From: Trissonchulus latispiculum
Lineage: Eukaryota > Nematoda > Enoplea > Enoplida > Ironidae
Reading direction: 5' to 3'
Assembly: GCA_030248195.1 (NCBI GenBank)
Contig: JASAND010008357.1
Span: 62,001-126,000 of the forward strand
DNA length: 64,000 nucleotides
Below the pieces are notes generated by a model. The model had not been told where the DNA came from. It saw only the letters and a list, made by a program, of their open reading frames with translations, and did no database searches. A program made the position numbers and the translations under genes. Within the stretch, counting starts at the first letter, position 1; the number at the start of each line of letters is the position of its first letter. Below, piece by piece: positions 32,604 through 45,065 of this stretch.

Positions 32604-34590
32604 TCATGGGGGAGCTCGGAGAGCCCCCCATAATATGAGCTATAAAGGCACTTTGCGGATTTGGAAAAGTGCTAATTAGGCATAACTAATTAACGGGAAG
32701 GAATTAAGAGCTAATATTTACATTTTTGAAATCTCCAGGCCAAGAGCTTTCGAATGATACCAAACTTGCCCGGAAAAAATGAACTTTGAAAAAATCGACT
32801 TTCTCTTACGGGTTTGAAAGTGGGGTTTTTTTTTTTTTCTCTGTATTCAGCATGATTTTTTCCATTTTTCTGTTAACTCGATTTTTCAAACGGCCCATAG
32901 GAAAAATTTTTCTATACTATTTTTTGATTATCTAGGCAATGGCATTTAGCAAGTTTATGTTTTTTTCCCGAATTTCGATCTGGTTCGATTTTTATAGATG
33001 GTCAAAAATGGAAAAAATAGCGTTTTTGGACACCTTCAAGCTGAAAAATTTCTAAGTCCGAAAATTTGAAAATAGTCTAAAAACGGGCAAAAACAGCGTT
33101 TTTCGGCCTCGGGGTGGTACCCATATATAGTAAATCGGGGTCGCTGAACACGATGGGCATACTGCCGAAACCGACGGATGTGACCTCTGACCCACAGCGC
33201 CCACCCACAGTGGCTCCGGTGTGGCTCAAAAATGAAAGTCTTCAAAAGTGGTCATGTTTGGTATCAAATGAAAGCCCTTGGCGAGGCGATCAACTTTTGT
33301 CATTATGCCACACCCGAAAAGTGGCTCCATCGTCCTGTGGGCGGGTGCCCCACCCACAGTGGGTCAGCTGTGGCTCAAAAATGAAAGTCTTCAAAAGTGG
33401 TCATGTTTGGTATCAAATGAAAGCCCTTGGCGAGGCGATCAACTTTTGTCATTATGCCACACCCGAAAAGTGGCTCCATCGTCCTGTGGGCGGGTGCCCC
33501 ACCCACAGTGGGTCAGCTGTGGCTCAAAAATGAAAGTCTTCAAAAGTGGTCATGTTTGGTATCAAATGAAAGCCCTTGGCGAGGCGATCAACTTTTGTCA
33601 TTATGCCACACCCGAAAAGTGGCTCCATCGTCCTGTGGGCGGGTGCCCCACCCACGGTGGGTCCGGTGTGGGTCAAAAATGAAAGTCTTCAAAAGTGGTC
33701 ATGTTTGGTATCAAATGAAAGCCCTTGGCAAGGCGATCAACTTTTGTCATTATGCCACACCCGAAAAGTGGCTCCATCGTCCTGTGGGCGGGTGCCCCAC
33801 CCACAGTGGGTCAGCTGTGGCTCAAAAATGAAAGTCTTCAAAAGTGGTCATGTTTGGTATCAAATGAAAGCCCTTGGCGAGGCGATCAACTTTTGTCATT
33901 ATGCCACACCCGAAAAGTGGCTCCATCGTCCTGTGGGCGGGTGCCCCACCCACGGTGGGTACGGTGTGGGTCAAAAATGAAAGTCTTCAAAAGTGGTCAT
34001 GTTTGGTATCAAATGAAAGCCCTTGGCGAGGCGATCAACTTTTGTCATTATGCCACACCCGAAAAGTGGCTCCATCGTTCTGTGGGCGGGTGCCCCACCC
34101 ACGGTGACGGTGTGGGTCAAAAATGAAAGTCTTCAAAAGTGGTCATGTTTGGTATCAAATGAAAGCCCTTGGCGAGGCGATCAACTTTTGTCATTATGCC
34201 ACACCCGAAAAGTGGCTCCATCGTCCTGTGGGCAGGTGCCCCACCCACAGTGGTCCGGTGTGGGTCAAAAATGAAAGTCTTCAAAAGTGGTCAAGTTTGG
34301 TATCAAATGAAAGCCCTTGGCGAGGCGATCAACTTTTGTCATTATGCAACACCCGAAAAGTGGCTCCATCGTCCTGTGGGCGGGTGCCCCACCCACGGTG
34401 GGTCCGGTGTGGGTCAAAAATGAAAGTCTTCATAAGTGGTCAAGTTTGGTATCAAATGAAAGCCCTTGGCAAGGCGATCAACTTTTGTCATTATAGCACC
34501 CACGAAAAGTGGTTCCATCGCTCTGCGGAGAGGGTACATTCGTGTGTTGTCAAGCGTGTAAGTTCAAAAACGCGAAAAATTGTCAACCTC
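32604..34590 (-). mobile_element. Minisatellite-bearing non-coding element (copy 3, opposite orientation)
   Basis: On the minus strand it ends with hairpin ATGGGGGGCTCTCCGAGCTC then CCCCATGATA, analogous to the hairpins of copies 1 and 2. Next come ~600 bp of unique DNA and then a minisatellite array. The array unit is homologous, in reverse complement, to the ~147-bp unit of copies 1 and 2 (ACAAAAGTTGATCGCC, GGGCTTTCATTTGATACC, GACCACTTTTGAA). Confidence 0.55.
33228..34577. repeat. Tandem array of ~149-bp minisatellite, about nine copies
   Basis: AATGAAAGTCTTCAAAAGTG recurs at about 33230, 33379, 33528, 33677, 33826, 33975, 34122, 34268 and 34417, giving periods of 149 (once 147, once 146). 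Copies are nearly identical in the middle and diverge at the last. Alternating unit subtypes differ at CAGTGGGTCAGCTGTGGCTC versus CGGTGGGTCCGGTGTGGGTC. Confidence 0.95.
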
Positions 34591-34780
34591 TAAAATGAAT
34601 GCGGCCAAGATTGTTTCATTATATCTTTAGCTAAAATGAATGTGGCAAAGATTGTTTCATTATATATATAGCTGGAGTGGAGGTAACAATACAAAATCCT
34701 TCAGGCTTGCTATATATAAGTTAAAACCCACCCATTATGGATGGTATCACACTCTGATACAATACCAAAAATGAAATAGG

Positions 34781-35532
34781 ACAAGTAGGAAAAATGCTCC
34801 TTGCAGTCGCATGAAAAAGTTAATATGAGCTATGATGGCCAACATTTAAGCGTGTCAAGGACAAGACTTAAAATGTTTAATATGAGCCAGCATCTAAATA
34901 TGTAGAGGACAAGATGTAAACGTATAACATGAGCCGCTACGTTTCTCTTGGGCTCATATTGACGCAAATGAAATGGCTAATATATTTTGTAGATACAAAG
35001 GCTTTCTTCAGATAGTCAAAAGGTTAGGATGGTTTGCATATGCAAGGATGGTAAGGCTGGATGAAATCTCACTAGGTAAGTATATATCGTCTGTGACAGT
35101 TCTAATTTTTATTTCCTTATTCAGGTTTATATTGATTGCTTTTGTTAATAATTTATATACATGTACATACGTATGGTGAGATCTGAAGCAGCGTCGTAAA
35201 ACAAACACATTTTTTGAAGTGAAGTTGAAAAATCTGGCAATTCTGATTTTTGCTAAACGTATACGCCAGTATTAATATTCAGTCTTTGCTGGCTAGGTTT
35301 AATAATGTCTGTTTAGAGGACACGTACCACAGGCGTAACCAAAGTGAGCGTCAATATGAGCCCAAGAGAAACGTAGCGGCTCATGTTAGACGTTTACATC
35401 TTGTCCTCTACATATTTAGATGCTGGCTCATATTAAACATTTTAAGTCTTGTCCTTGACACGCTTAAATGTTGGCCATCATAGCTCATATTAACTTTTTC
35501 ATGCGACTGCAAGGAGCATTTTTCCTACTTGT
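34781..35532. mobile_element. Inverted-repeat element with ~185-bp arms
   Basis: The arms 34781-34965 and 35348-35532 are almost perfect reverse complements (ends ACAAGTAGGAAAAATGCTCC and complement, with CTAAATATGTAGAGGACAAG inside). The ~380-bp spacer has no coding evidence. The target duplication is unclear. Confidence 0.75.
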
Positions 35533-35537
35533 ATTTA

Positions 35538-35562
35538 TATATATATATATATATATACGTAC
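35538..35562. repeat. (TA)n microsatellite
   Basis: Short TA run beside the inverted-repeat element. Confidence 0.8.
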
Positions 35563-35588
35563 ATACATACGTATACTTACATATACTT

Positions 35589-37395
35589 AAGTGATTTTGA
35601 CATTAGACTAGACATGGTTTTTAAACTCGAAAACTTGATTGCCAACATGTTTCCAAGTCCAAAATAAGGTCAATAATGAGTCAGAAAGTTCATAATACAG
35701 TTAAAAATGTGTATTCCTCGCAATAATAGACACTTTAAGCCAACAATTTGGACATTTTTGAAAATTTTTGCAAAATTTACTCTAAAAATGCCCAATTTTT
35801 GGCAGTTTTTCGCGCCATTGGCGCGACTACCCGGGGGGGGGGGTCCGACCCCCCCCCCAAAAAGTTCTGGGGGGGGGGTTGAAAAAATGGCTGGGGGGCT
35901 ACCCCACCAACCCCCCCACCTTACACCTATGCTTCCTGAGCCCTGGTGAAACGATTTTCGATACGATATGCCCACACCCCCATCTTTATGTTACATTTAA
36001 CCATAAAGCCAACCAAAACAAAAATTGAAATGAAAAATTACGTATTTAAAATCAAATTTTAAATTCAGTGTTAAATGGGTTAAGGCAGCAACTGATAGAA
36101 TGCGTTGTCGGAAACAACATTAGAAAAATTAAACTCGCAGAAATTAAATGTTAGCACCTCCAGCGGATAGCATCCTCTGCTTCAGCCAATCTCAAGTTTT
36201 AGGCTCAAGACTGGCGTTTTCAGGTGGGGGACCGTCTATTATATTCCAACTAAGCTACCGCTGTGAACTTAGCGCTCTACACATTTATTATTTTATCATT
36301 ACATAGATCAGCTTTCGTCATTATTCCACACAGTTTTCGACTCATTACCATTACAGTCGATATTTCTCCTTTCCGTAGTATGCTTTACGGCAAAGGGGGG
36401 GGGCGACTAAACTTTTGCCCCAACTTTCTTGGGTCAGCTTCATTTTTTGCATGAATATACACCATGCGCGTGGTCAAAAAATACTTGGTTGTTGGTTCTT
36501 AGCTGGCTCTCAGTAGGTCGTCAGCCTTTCGAGACAGGTTCGACCCCCCCTTTTCCTGACATCCACTATAAATACTAAAAAATTTCTCTTTGCAGTTTGG
36601 TTCAATGAAAACAATAAGAGAAGACATATTGACTATTAATATGCGCATAGCATTCGCTTTGCTGTAACCCTAACGGTTAGAGAGCAATACTTAAAGAATT
36701 GTCGAAAATTTTAAGCCGAGGCGGAATCAAAAAATTCAAATCTGGTGCGACCCTGGAAGCTGAAATTTGGTGTGAACATACACCCCATAGGTCTACAAAA
36801 TTATGCCAAATTTAAAGGAATTTTGAACGGACATTTTAGTTTTATTCCACTTGAAATATGAAAATATGTCAAGTTTGGTCAAGTTCAAAAAGTATTTCAA
36901 GGTGGTCTAGCTTGACAACGCTACACGTGGTTTCATTCAAAAGTTGCAGATGCTATATGTCAAATTTACATTTATCATTCCCATCGCGTAAGGCAAAGTA
37001 AAAACTAATCGATGCTTTTGTTTGAGTTGTTCATTATTTATGAAATACGCTGTGCAAGTTATTAAAATCATGATATATGCGCAATAATGAAGTGATTAAT
37101 GCAAAGTGCTTGCAAATTTACTTTCTAAAAATGCTTTTACCAAACTTTCTCAAATTTTGAATGTTTTTATTAAGGGACGCAGTTTTTTTCAGCTTTTAAT
37201 TAAAACTTAAATTTTGTGAAATATTGATTTTCAAAGTGTTTGAACTCATAAAAATACTAAATGCATTTCTAAATACCAAAGTTATCTAACTGAAAAAGTG
37301 TACCTGCATTAATTTTATTTATACCGCTGTGCAAAATCTGAGCTACTTTTATGCAGCCGTTAATGAATGACAGCATTTTATGAATTTCAACTAGA
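35589..37395. repeat. 1.9-kb direct duplication, copy A
   Basis: Near-identical to 37495-39312, differing mainly in C/G homopolymer lengths around 35835-35920 and small indels. Its first ~350 bp are homologous to the inner part of the long terminal repeats at 50690-51100 and 57600-57950. No convincing protein. Confidence 0.9.
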
Positions 37396-39312
37396 TTTTT
37401 GAACCCCCCCAACCCTCCCCCAAAAAAATTTTTCAATTTTTATGCCAAAAATCGCATTTTCAGTCGTTTCTAATGCCAATGAACATTCAACTATGAAGTG
37501 ATTTTGACATTAGACATGGTTTTTAAACTCGAAAACTTGATTGCCAACATGTTTCCAAGTCCAAAATAAGGTCAATAATGAGTCAGAAAGTTCATAATAC
37601 AGTTAAAAATGTGTATTCCTCGCAATAATAGACACTTTAAGCCAACAATTTGGACATTTTTGAAAATTTTTGCAAAATTTACTCTAAAAATGCCCAATTT
37701 TTGGCAGTTTTTCGCGCCATCGGCGCGACTACCCCCCCCCCCCCCCGTTGGGGGGGGGGGGGGGGGCCCCCCCCAAAAAAGTTCTGGGGGGGTTGAAAAA
37801 ATGGCTGGGGGGGCTACCCCACCAACCCCCCCACCTTACACCTATGCTTCCTGGGCCCTGGTGAAACGATTTTCGATACGATATGCCCACACCCCCATCT
37901 TTATGTTACATTTAACCATAAAGCCAACCAAAACAAAAATTGAAATGAAAAATTACGTATTTAAAATCAAATTTTAAATTCAGTGTTAAATGGGTTAAGG
38001 CAGCAACTGATAGAATGCGTTGTCGGAAACAACATTAGAAAAATTAAACTCGCAGAAATTAAATGTTAGCACCTCCAGCGGATAGCATCCTCTGCTTCAG
38101 CCAATCTCAAGTTTTAGGCTCAAGACTGGCGTTTTCAGGTGGGGGACCGTCTATTATATTCCAACTAAGCTACCGCTGTGAACTTAGCGCTCTACACATT
38201 TATTATTTTATCATTACATAGATCAGCTTTCGTCATTATTCCACACAGTTTTCGACTCATTACCATTACAGTCGATATTTCTCCTTTCCGTAGTATGCTT
38301 TACGGCAAAGGGGGGGGGGCGACTAAACTTTTGCCCCAACTTTCTTGGGTCAGCTTCATTTTTTGCATGAATATACACCATGCGCGTGGTCAAAAAATAC
38401 TTGGTTGTTGGTTCTTAGCTGGCTCTCAGTAGGTCGTCAGCCTTTCGAGACAGGTTCGACCCCCCCCTTTTCCTGACATCCACTATAAATACTAAAAAAT
38501 TTCTCTTTGCAGTTTGGTTCAATGAAAACAATAAGAGAAGACATATTGACTATTAATATGCGCATAGCATTCGCTTTGCTGTAACCCTAACGGTTAGAGA
38601 GCAATACTTAAAGAATTGTCGAAAATTTTAAGCCGAGGCGGAATCAAAAAATTCAAATCTGGTGCGACCCTGGAAGCTGAAATTTGGTGTGAACATACAC
38701 CCCATAGGTCTACAAAATTATGCCAAATTTAAAGGAATTTTGAACGGACATTTTAGTTTTATTCCACTTGAAATATGAAAATATGTCAAGTTTGGTCAAG
38801 TTCAAAAAGTATTTCAAGGTGGTCTAGCTTGACAACGCTACACGTGGTTTCATTCAAAAGTTGCAGATGCTATATGTCAAATTTACATTTATCATTCCCA
38901 TCGCGTAAGGCAAAGTAAAAACTAATCGATGCTTTTGTTTGAGTTGTTCATTATTTATGAAATACGCTGTGCAAGTTATTAAAATCATGATATATGCGCA
39001 ATAATGAAGTGATTAATGCAAAGTGCTTGCAAATTTACTTTCTAAAAATGCTTTTACCAAACTTTCTCAAATTTTGAATGTTTTTATTAAGGGACGCAGT
39101 TTTTTTCAGCTTTTAATTAAAACTTAAATTTTGTGAAATATTGATTTTCAAAGTGTTTGAACTCATAAAAATACTAAATGCATTTCTAAATACCAAAGTT
39201 ATCTAACTGAAAAAGTGTACCTGCATTAATTTTATTTATACCGCTGTGCAAAATCTGAGCTACTTTTATGCAGCCGTTAATGAATGACAGCATTTTATGA
39301 ATTTCAACTAGA
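37396..39312. repeat. 1.9-kb direct duplication, copy B
   Basis: Second copy, lying head-to-tail after copy A. The ~100-bp link at 37396-37494 matches 57510-57605, so the link is part of the same terminal-repeat family. The 37840-39312 part recurs at 58594-60096. It contains a large opposed poly-C/poly-G block at 37733-37775. Confidence 0.9.
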
Positions 39313-42300
39313 GTTTTCTCGCAACTGGAGAAGTTTTAGCTCAAACCGAGAAAAATGTCCCTCCGCAATAGTGCGAATTTCTATTGTGTCAAAAACTCAC
39401 GCGAATCCATTGGGTAGTTTTTGAGAAATCTATGTTCAAAACAAAATAATCGCAGTTTTGCTAAAATGGTTTTTCGGCAAATTCTCAAGCTTAATACAAC
39501 GAACACCAGCGAATAGGCATTGATAAAATGCGTAATTGGATGATGTATCGATTGAATAGAAATAAGCCAAAATTGTATGTAAGATTTGGCAGTAATTTTG
39601 AAAAACCTATTTCCTCGAAAATGGCCGTTTTTTGACAAAAAAAGTCGTTTTTTGCTTATACGGACTTAACCACTAGAGCTAGCTCAAAGGTTGTAAAAGC
39701 AAAAATGTTCATTTTGGTGCCCTCTTTCCAGCCATAACAACTAATATGGCGTATCGACTGCGTACTAAAAGAATAATGGCAAAAACCAAAACTTTCTTAT
39801 CTTTACACCTAAAAATCCGCGACTGGTCCCAGAATGTTAAAGAGAACGAAAATAATATATTTGGAAAGTTTCATCCACTTTCATAAAGAATTGAAGCCTG
39901 TAGGGTCGAATTTACACAAAGCGATACCAGCACCTTAAAGTTCATGCTCTTTCACGTTGACCGTTCTCACACGCAATGTAAACTAAGAACAGTTTATCCG
40001 AAAATTAAGTCTATTGGGTTTTAAAGATTATCATTGTGTTTATGCTTGTGTCTACATTACATTACTTACATTTACCTATGTGTATTATTTAACCAAAAGA
40101 ACTATGCAGCTGCTTGAAAGCATTGTAAATTCTCAAAACGAAAGCAATCAATGGAAGAAAACTACATTTTATGATAGTACCCTACGGCAACGGGATGCCT
40201 CGAGCATGGCCGAGTAATGGTCTCTATAACACCTTCAAACCTACAGTCTTTTAAAGTTTGATTTTACCGCTTGCGTAACTGAAGAAAGGATGGATTGCTT
40301 GATTTCTGCCGAAATGGTAAGTACTCACGATAGGGAAAAGCTAGAAAAACGTTTTTAAAAGCAAAAGTGTAGAGTACAACGACGTCTTTCGAATGATTAT
40401 TGTGACAAGTGGTATGTAGCTGCTACCCAAGTGTCAGAGATTAGGAAAAACTAAAATACTGCTCTGAACGGAAATGTCGAAATTGGATGCGGATTGCTAG
40501 ATGCTTGATAGAACACTAAAAAGTTTATAATTTATAAAAAGTTTCGGCATATTTCGTCTTGATTTTGATCGTCAACCAACAATACGTACCCAGAAGGAAT
40601 GATTACCCGTCCCAAATGATATATGAACACCACCAATCACACCAGTCGCACCCAAAAGGTTAGGTACAATTGCTGTTTGCTTGCATTTGTAATAGAATTA
40701 GTAAACTCCAATGTTAAACATTGGTTGAAATTGACAAAATGTTAGTTGCCAAAGAAGAATTCTTGTGCTATTGAAATATGAAGATCAGTGATTATTAATG
40801 TAATCCTTGCCCAGTGTTAAATGTCCAAGCTATAATCGCGTTATTTAATTGCCCGCTGCCAAGCCAGAGTTGTCGAGTACTCGAAATCACTTACAATTCA
40901 CTAATAAGGATGAAGGTTTGGACTTAGTTAAAAGAAAATAATTCTAATCCAATTAATAAATTTAGGTCTAATTAACACCTGATAGGCTTAACTAACGCAC
41001 AACGTGTTGGTAGGATTATCTCTCGAAGCGAGAGAAAAGGGTATACCAAAATCCCTTATACTCGGAGTTGTCACTCCTCACGAAGCTTACAGGCAATAAT
41101 CTAATGAATCCCAAGTTGGAATAATTAATTGGCACGTTATTGTAACGTAAAATAGAATCTCCTGCACCCTTTTCACCACCGTCATTGGCAATTCCAGTGC
41201 TATCAGGAAGTTATGAATCAGAAAATATATATCAGAACTATAACTTTACGAAACAAAATTAATTGTGAAATTGTCCATAAATGATGTTTTATACTGAAAA
41301 TGACAATTATTTGAAGATGGTTCAATTCTAGGTATTAAGTAGCTAAGTACGTACTTAAATAACATTAATTAGTGTTAATTAGTAATGATTTAGGTAATAT
41401 TTAGTGAAATTTTGTAATTTTGGTCGGTAACATGACGTGGGCTTATATGAAAGAGAATTTGATGCTGATTTCAAAAATCCAAACCCGACTTTCTAATTCC
41501 CAGAAATAAGAAAGTTATAAGAAAAAATGTTTTTATAAGATTACTTTTTATTTTGTAATCTTATCACTCCAAAAAGGAGTGTTCTAAAGTTGGTGTTTTT
41601 TCCTTACCTTTGACCTAAGTTAAACTTTTCTTTATCTATTGTTTGGGAGGTTGTCTACCTCCCAGACTACACACTAACCAGGTGTGTTGTTGTTGTTCTT
41701 TCTTCCCTAAAATGTACTAGAAAATTGTCCTCGCTTGAACTTTTGGCCAGGACTAAGGCCAGCAAAGAGGAGAGGAAATTTAACGTGTATTTGCCCAAAA
41801 TAAGAAGGGGGCCGTTTTCCTTCTTTATTAATAAAATCACAATAAAAAGTAGATAGGTAGATGTAGTTAAGTACGCAGTATGGCATAAAATAATTTTTAA
41901 TTCATAGAAAACTACATAACTTGAGTAATATTTCAAGAAAGTTGCTCAATTTTGCAAAAGTACTCCTTTGGTTACATTTATGTGTTTCGCATAAGAAAGT
42001 TTCGCAAAGTTTCGCTGAGTTTCAGCACCCAAAATTTATCAAAAATGGGTCAGTTAGGGGGCAATAATTTCAAAATCTCATTAATCTCTACCCCAAACGG
42101 CCAGCTGGCTCAACCAGCCGCTGCAGGCCCTGTGTAAAAGGTGGGAAGCTTCTAGAAATTCTAGAACTTTCTAGAAGCTTTGACTTAAAATAAAAGAGAA
42201 ATTCCGCCTCCAGTTCGCTAATGACCTGTCACCGAGCTGTCAGCAAAACTGTCTGCTCGGTCCCCAAAAATATTCATTTAATCAGTGTTCGCTTGAGTGC

Positions 42301-42395
42301 AACCGAGAGCGGTTGCTTTTCCCTTCCCCGGTGCGTCTCCAGTGCCATTGTCATGGCATGGGGAAATTTTTACGCACCTCCCCTGGTTAGGCTAA
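39313..42395. repeat. 3.1-kb segment duplicated at 60919-64000
   Basis: Near-identical (a few substitutions and small indels, offset ~21,605-21,608). It contains the right part of a TTAA element (ending 39938), a degenerate relative of 43185-44174 (about 40034-40605) and a heat-shock-type promoter cluster. The small open frames are conserved only because the DNA is recently duplicated. Confidence 0.92.
42145..42196 (+). promoter_or_regulatory. Heat-shock-element cluster and TATA-like box
   Basis: 42145-42180 is a run of alternating GAA and TTC blocks (GAAGCTTCTAGAA then TTCTAGAACTTTCTAGAAG), six to seven inverted nGAAn units. TTAAAATAAAAG follows at 42185-42196. This is the layout of metazoan heat-shock promoters: trimer HSEs immediately upstream of a TATA box. 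No coding frame follows, so the transcript would be non-coding or repeat-derived. Identical at 63750-63801. Confidence 0.6.
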
Positions 42396-42725
42396 AAAGT
42401 AGGACTTTTTTAAGAAATCGCTACAGAGTGAGAGTCATATAGGCTTGTTATGCCTGGCCAGGAACTGAAACCACAGGAAAAAACCTAGGATTCGAATGGC
42501 CATTTTGGCCTTATTTTTTCGCATTTTGAGCCCTTCGGGCCATTTTTATTATGCGATTTTTGGGGCCTTCGGGCCATATTCTCACATTTTTATGACACCT
42601 ATGTGCCATTTTTATATGCATTTTTGGACCCCTGAGCCCCATTTATTCTCAGTATTTTGGTCCTCAGGCCGGATTTTTATTTCCACAGCATGCGTGGGCT
42701 TTCGCGCCAGTTTTATTTCATTTCA

Positions 42726-42789
<64 letters not shown>

Positions 42790-43184
42790 TTATTGTTTTA
42801 ATAAAGGGGCAGCTTGTGTAAACCCCTCCTGTTCGATGGAGGTCTTGAGAATTGCCCCAGCTTTTGTTTCTTTAGCTTTTATAACGGGAACCCTCTTATT
42901 ATTGAGGTTTGCTGACCTCCGCCCCTCTTTTGTTTCATTTGTTTTTAAATCTTCTCTTTAGTTGTACTTTTTGGTCAAGCCACGACAGTATTTTTATCAT
43001 TTTTGAGGACTTTTTGGCCAGAGTTTGGGTTATTAATGAAGAATTTGGGAATATTAAGTGGAGACCCAACCGTTGAGTTTACGTTAGAGGGTCCCTTTGC
43101 TACGACCCTGAATTGTTGAGTTAGTTAATAAAAGCATTCACCCCACAGCCGTCAACTAGGACTAGGAGTTGCCGGCCATACTGT
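42197..43184 (+). ncRNA. Possible structured non-coding transcript unit downstream of the heat-shock-type promoter
   Basis: Downstream of the TATA-like box lie hairpin-forming segments with UUCG-type loops (GCCCTTCGGGC at ~42529, GGCCTTCGGGCC at ~42563), a (TTA)n tract, and AATAAA signals at 42800 and 43127. No frame is convincing. Transcription and the RNA's identity are inference. Confidence 0.3.
42729..42790. repeat. (TTA)n microsatellite
   Basis: About 20 ATT/TTA trinucleotides with one GTT interruption. Confidence 0.9.
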
Positions 43185-44174
43185 TTAAGGTGGTGATTCC
43201 CTTTGGTCACATAAAGTTTGCACCATTATTACTCGTTCATTACTTGGAGTTAAGAAGCCATTTTTTTATCAAAATGTAGCTTGACATTTTCTCTTTTTAA
43301 TACATGCCATGAAACTAATGTTGCGTTTCTAAAATATTTTTAACACATTTTAGAAGAAGTATAATTTTCCAGAATTTTTGCAGACTCAAGTAAATTTTTT
43401 CGCGAGACATCGATTATATCATTCGATACCTCCATCAAATAGCTGGGGACGATTTTTTACTTATTGTGAAATCGCTCTTCGTTATAGAGAAATAAGCTGA
43501 AATGTGTGCGTAACCTGTATTTTGCCTACTTTTTCCAAATTTGTCAAGCGATTACTTTAGCTAGAAAGCAGCAATCGAGGCAACTAAAAAATCGTCCCTG
43601 GGTATATTTGTGCAGAACACATTTGTTCAGTAGCAGCCCTCCAGCTTGCATGGTGAATGCTCCACAATCTTTGGAAAAAAATTGGTCGTGTTTTTGCAAA
43701 AACTACATTTTTTATGATAGCAGCCTACAGGATAGCAGTTGGAAGACGATCATGCGTCGGATAATTTATCCCTGTGAGACCTTCAGATCGACGCCCTTAG
43801 TTTGATTTTACGGCTTGCGTAGTTCAAGAAATGTGGAATTATTTGATTTCTGCAAAAATGACAAGTTTTCGACGCCAAAACAAGAAAATCGGCTATATCT
43901 CACGGTAGGAAAAAGCTAGAAACTTGCTTTAAAAAGCAAAAATGTGAAGCTCAGTGAGATCTTTCGAATGAATATAGTCATAACTGTATAGCAGCTGCCA
44001 AACGTTCAGAAATTGGGAAAAACCACTCTGACCGGAAATCTCGAATTTTTGAATCGGGATTGCGCGGAGGGTGTTAGAACGCTAAAAGAACTTATTTCGG
44101 AAAGTTTCATCAAATTTCATCTTGATTTACGCCGCCAAACAACAATATGTGCCCAAAAGGAATCACCACCTTAA
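43185..44174. mobile_element. TTAA-bounded element, ~1 kb
   Basis: Ends TTAAGGTGGTGATTCC and GGAATCACCACCTTAA are perfect inverted repeats that include TTAA. The interior is non-coding and related to 40034-40605. Likely a piggyBac- or Kolobok-type non-autonomous element. Confidence 0.75.
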
Positions 44175-45065
44175 TCACGGCTTTGTTAAGCCTAAAAAAT
44201 TACTGTTCATAATTTGTTTTATTTTAGCTTTAGGTCGGTATCTAAATTAATAGGTATTCAAAAATATAGAATGAGTTTTAAAGTTAAATTTTAAAAATAA
44301 CCAGTCGTTTTTAATAATTGATAATCAAGTGTTTTTCAAGTGGAATGACCGGCTTCTCCAGCAATTAAATTAACTGTTGTTAGTAGTTTTTGTTTAGTAA
44401 TGATCGCTTGGCAATCATTACTCACGTGGCTTTCTCAAAGTTCCCGCAAAATTCGTGCAGAACGTTACAAAGTTCACTTAAGTTCCGCGCTCAAGAAGTT
44501 TTAAAATCATAAAAAAACTTGCATCAAAATCTTCTCAAAATTTCTTAAAATCATTAATTAATATGTACATAAACCCAATAAGTATAAGATTAATATAGCG
44601 TTATTTTAGAATAACATAGGAGTAATTGCTGTTTCCGTTGCACCAAATAAGATTAAAATTAAATTAGTATAAGAATAAGATTAGTTTAGTGGCCGTTGCA
44701 CCAAATAAGAATGGGAATAAAATCGGAATAAAATCGGAATAAGTACTACATTTATTCTTATTCTTATACTGACCCAGGCAGTAGGTATAAGTTTGAATTT
44801 ACGTTCACGCGCGCGCCAATTTTCTGCCGTTTTAAAAACTGTGTTGGCTGGCATCGCTTTTAAATAATGAACTAAATTTTGTATTTATGGTTGTAAAATT
44901 AGCAAAACATGTACAGATTTTGCACTTAGCAAATTATTAAATTTAAAAGTCAGATTACTTCAGTTGAATTGAAATTTGAATGTTTTAAATGAACAATTTC
45001 TTTAGAAGGGCTGGATAAATCTGGGGGAACCAAACTGTGCCAGCCAATACGCAATTTTTTAGCTG
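44175..45065. other. Unassigned region at the left of the Harbinger-like element
   Basis: AT-rich. GCCGTTGCACCAAATAAG-like sequence occurs at ~44638 and ~44692; the latter, preceded by TTA, could be the left terminal repeat of the PIF/Harbinger-like element, since such elements duplicate TWA. No right partner is visible. Confidence 0.35.

Noticed and set aside
33228..34577. CRISPR-like array
   Set aside because: The whole 149-bp unit repeats without unique spacers, no cas genes, and the setting is an animal genome.
33114..34593. Series of 77-156-codon plus-strand proteins beginning MARRSTFVIMPHPKSG
   Set aside because: They are translations of a 149-bp tandem repeat read in successive frames; no domain, no splice sites.
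40014..40217. 67-codon frame repeated at 61622-61825
   Set aside because: Conserved only because the 3.1-kb segment is duplicated; the same region in the 43.6-kb relative is not open in that frame.
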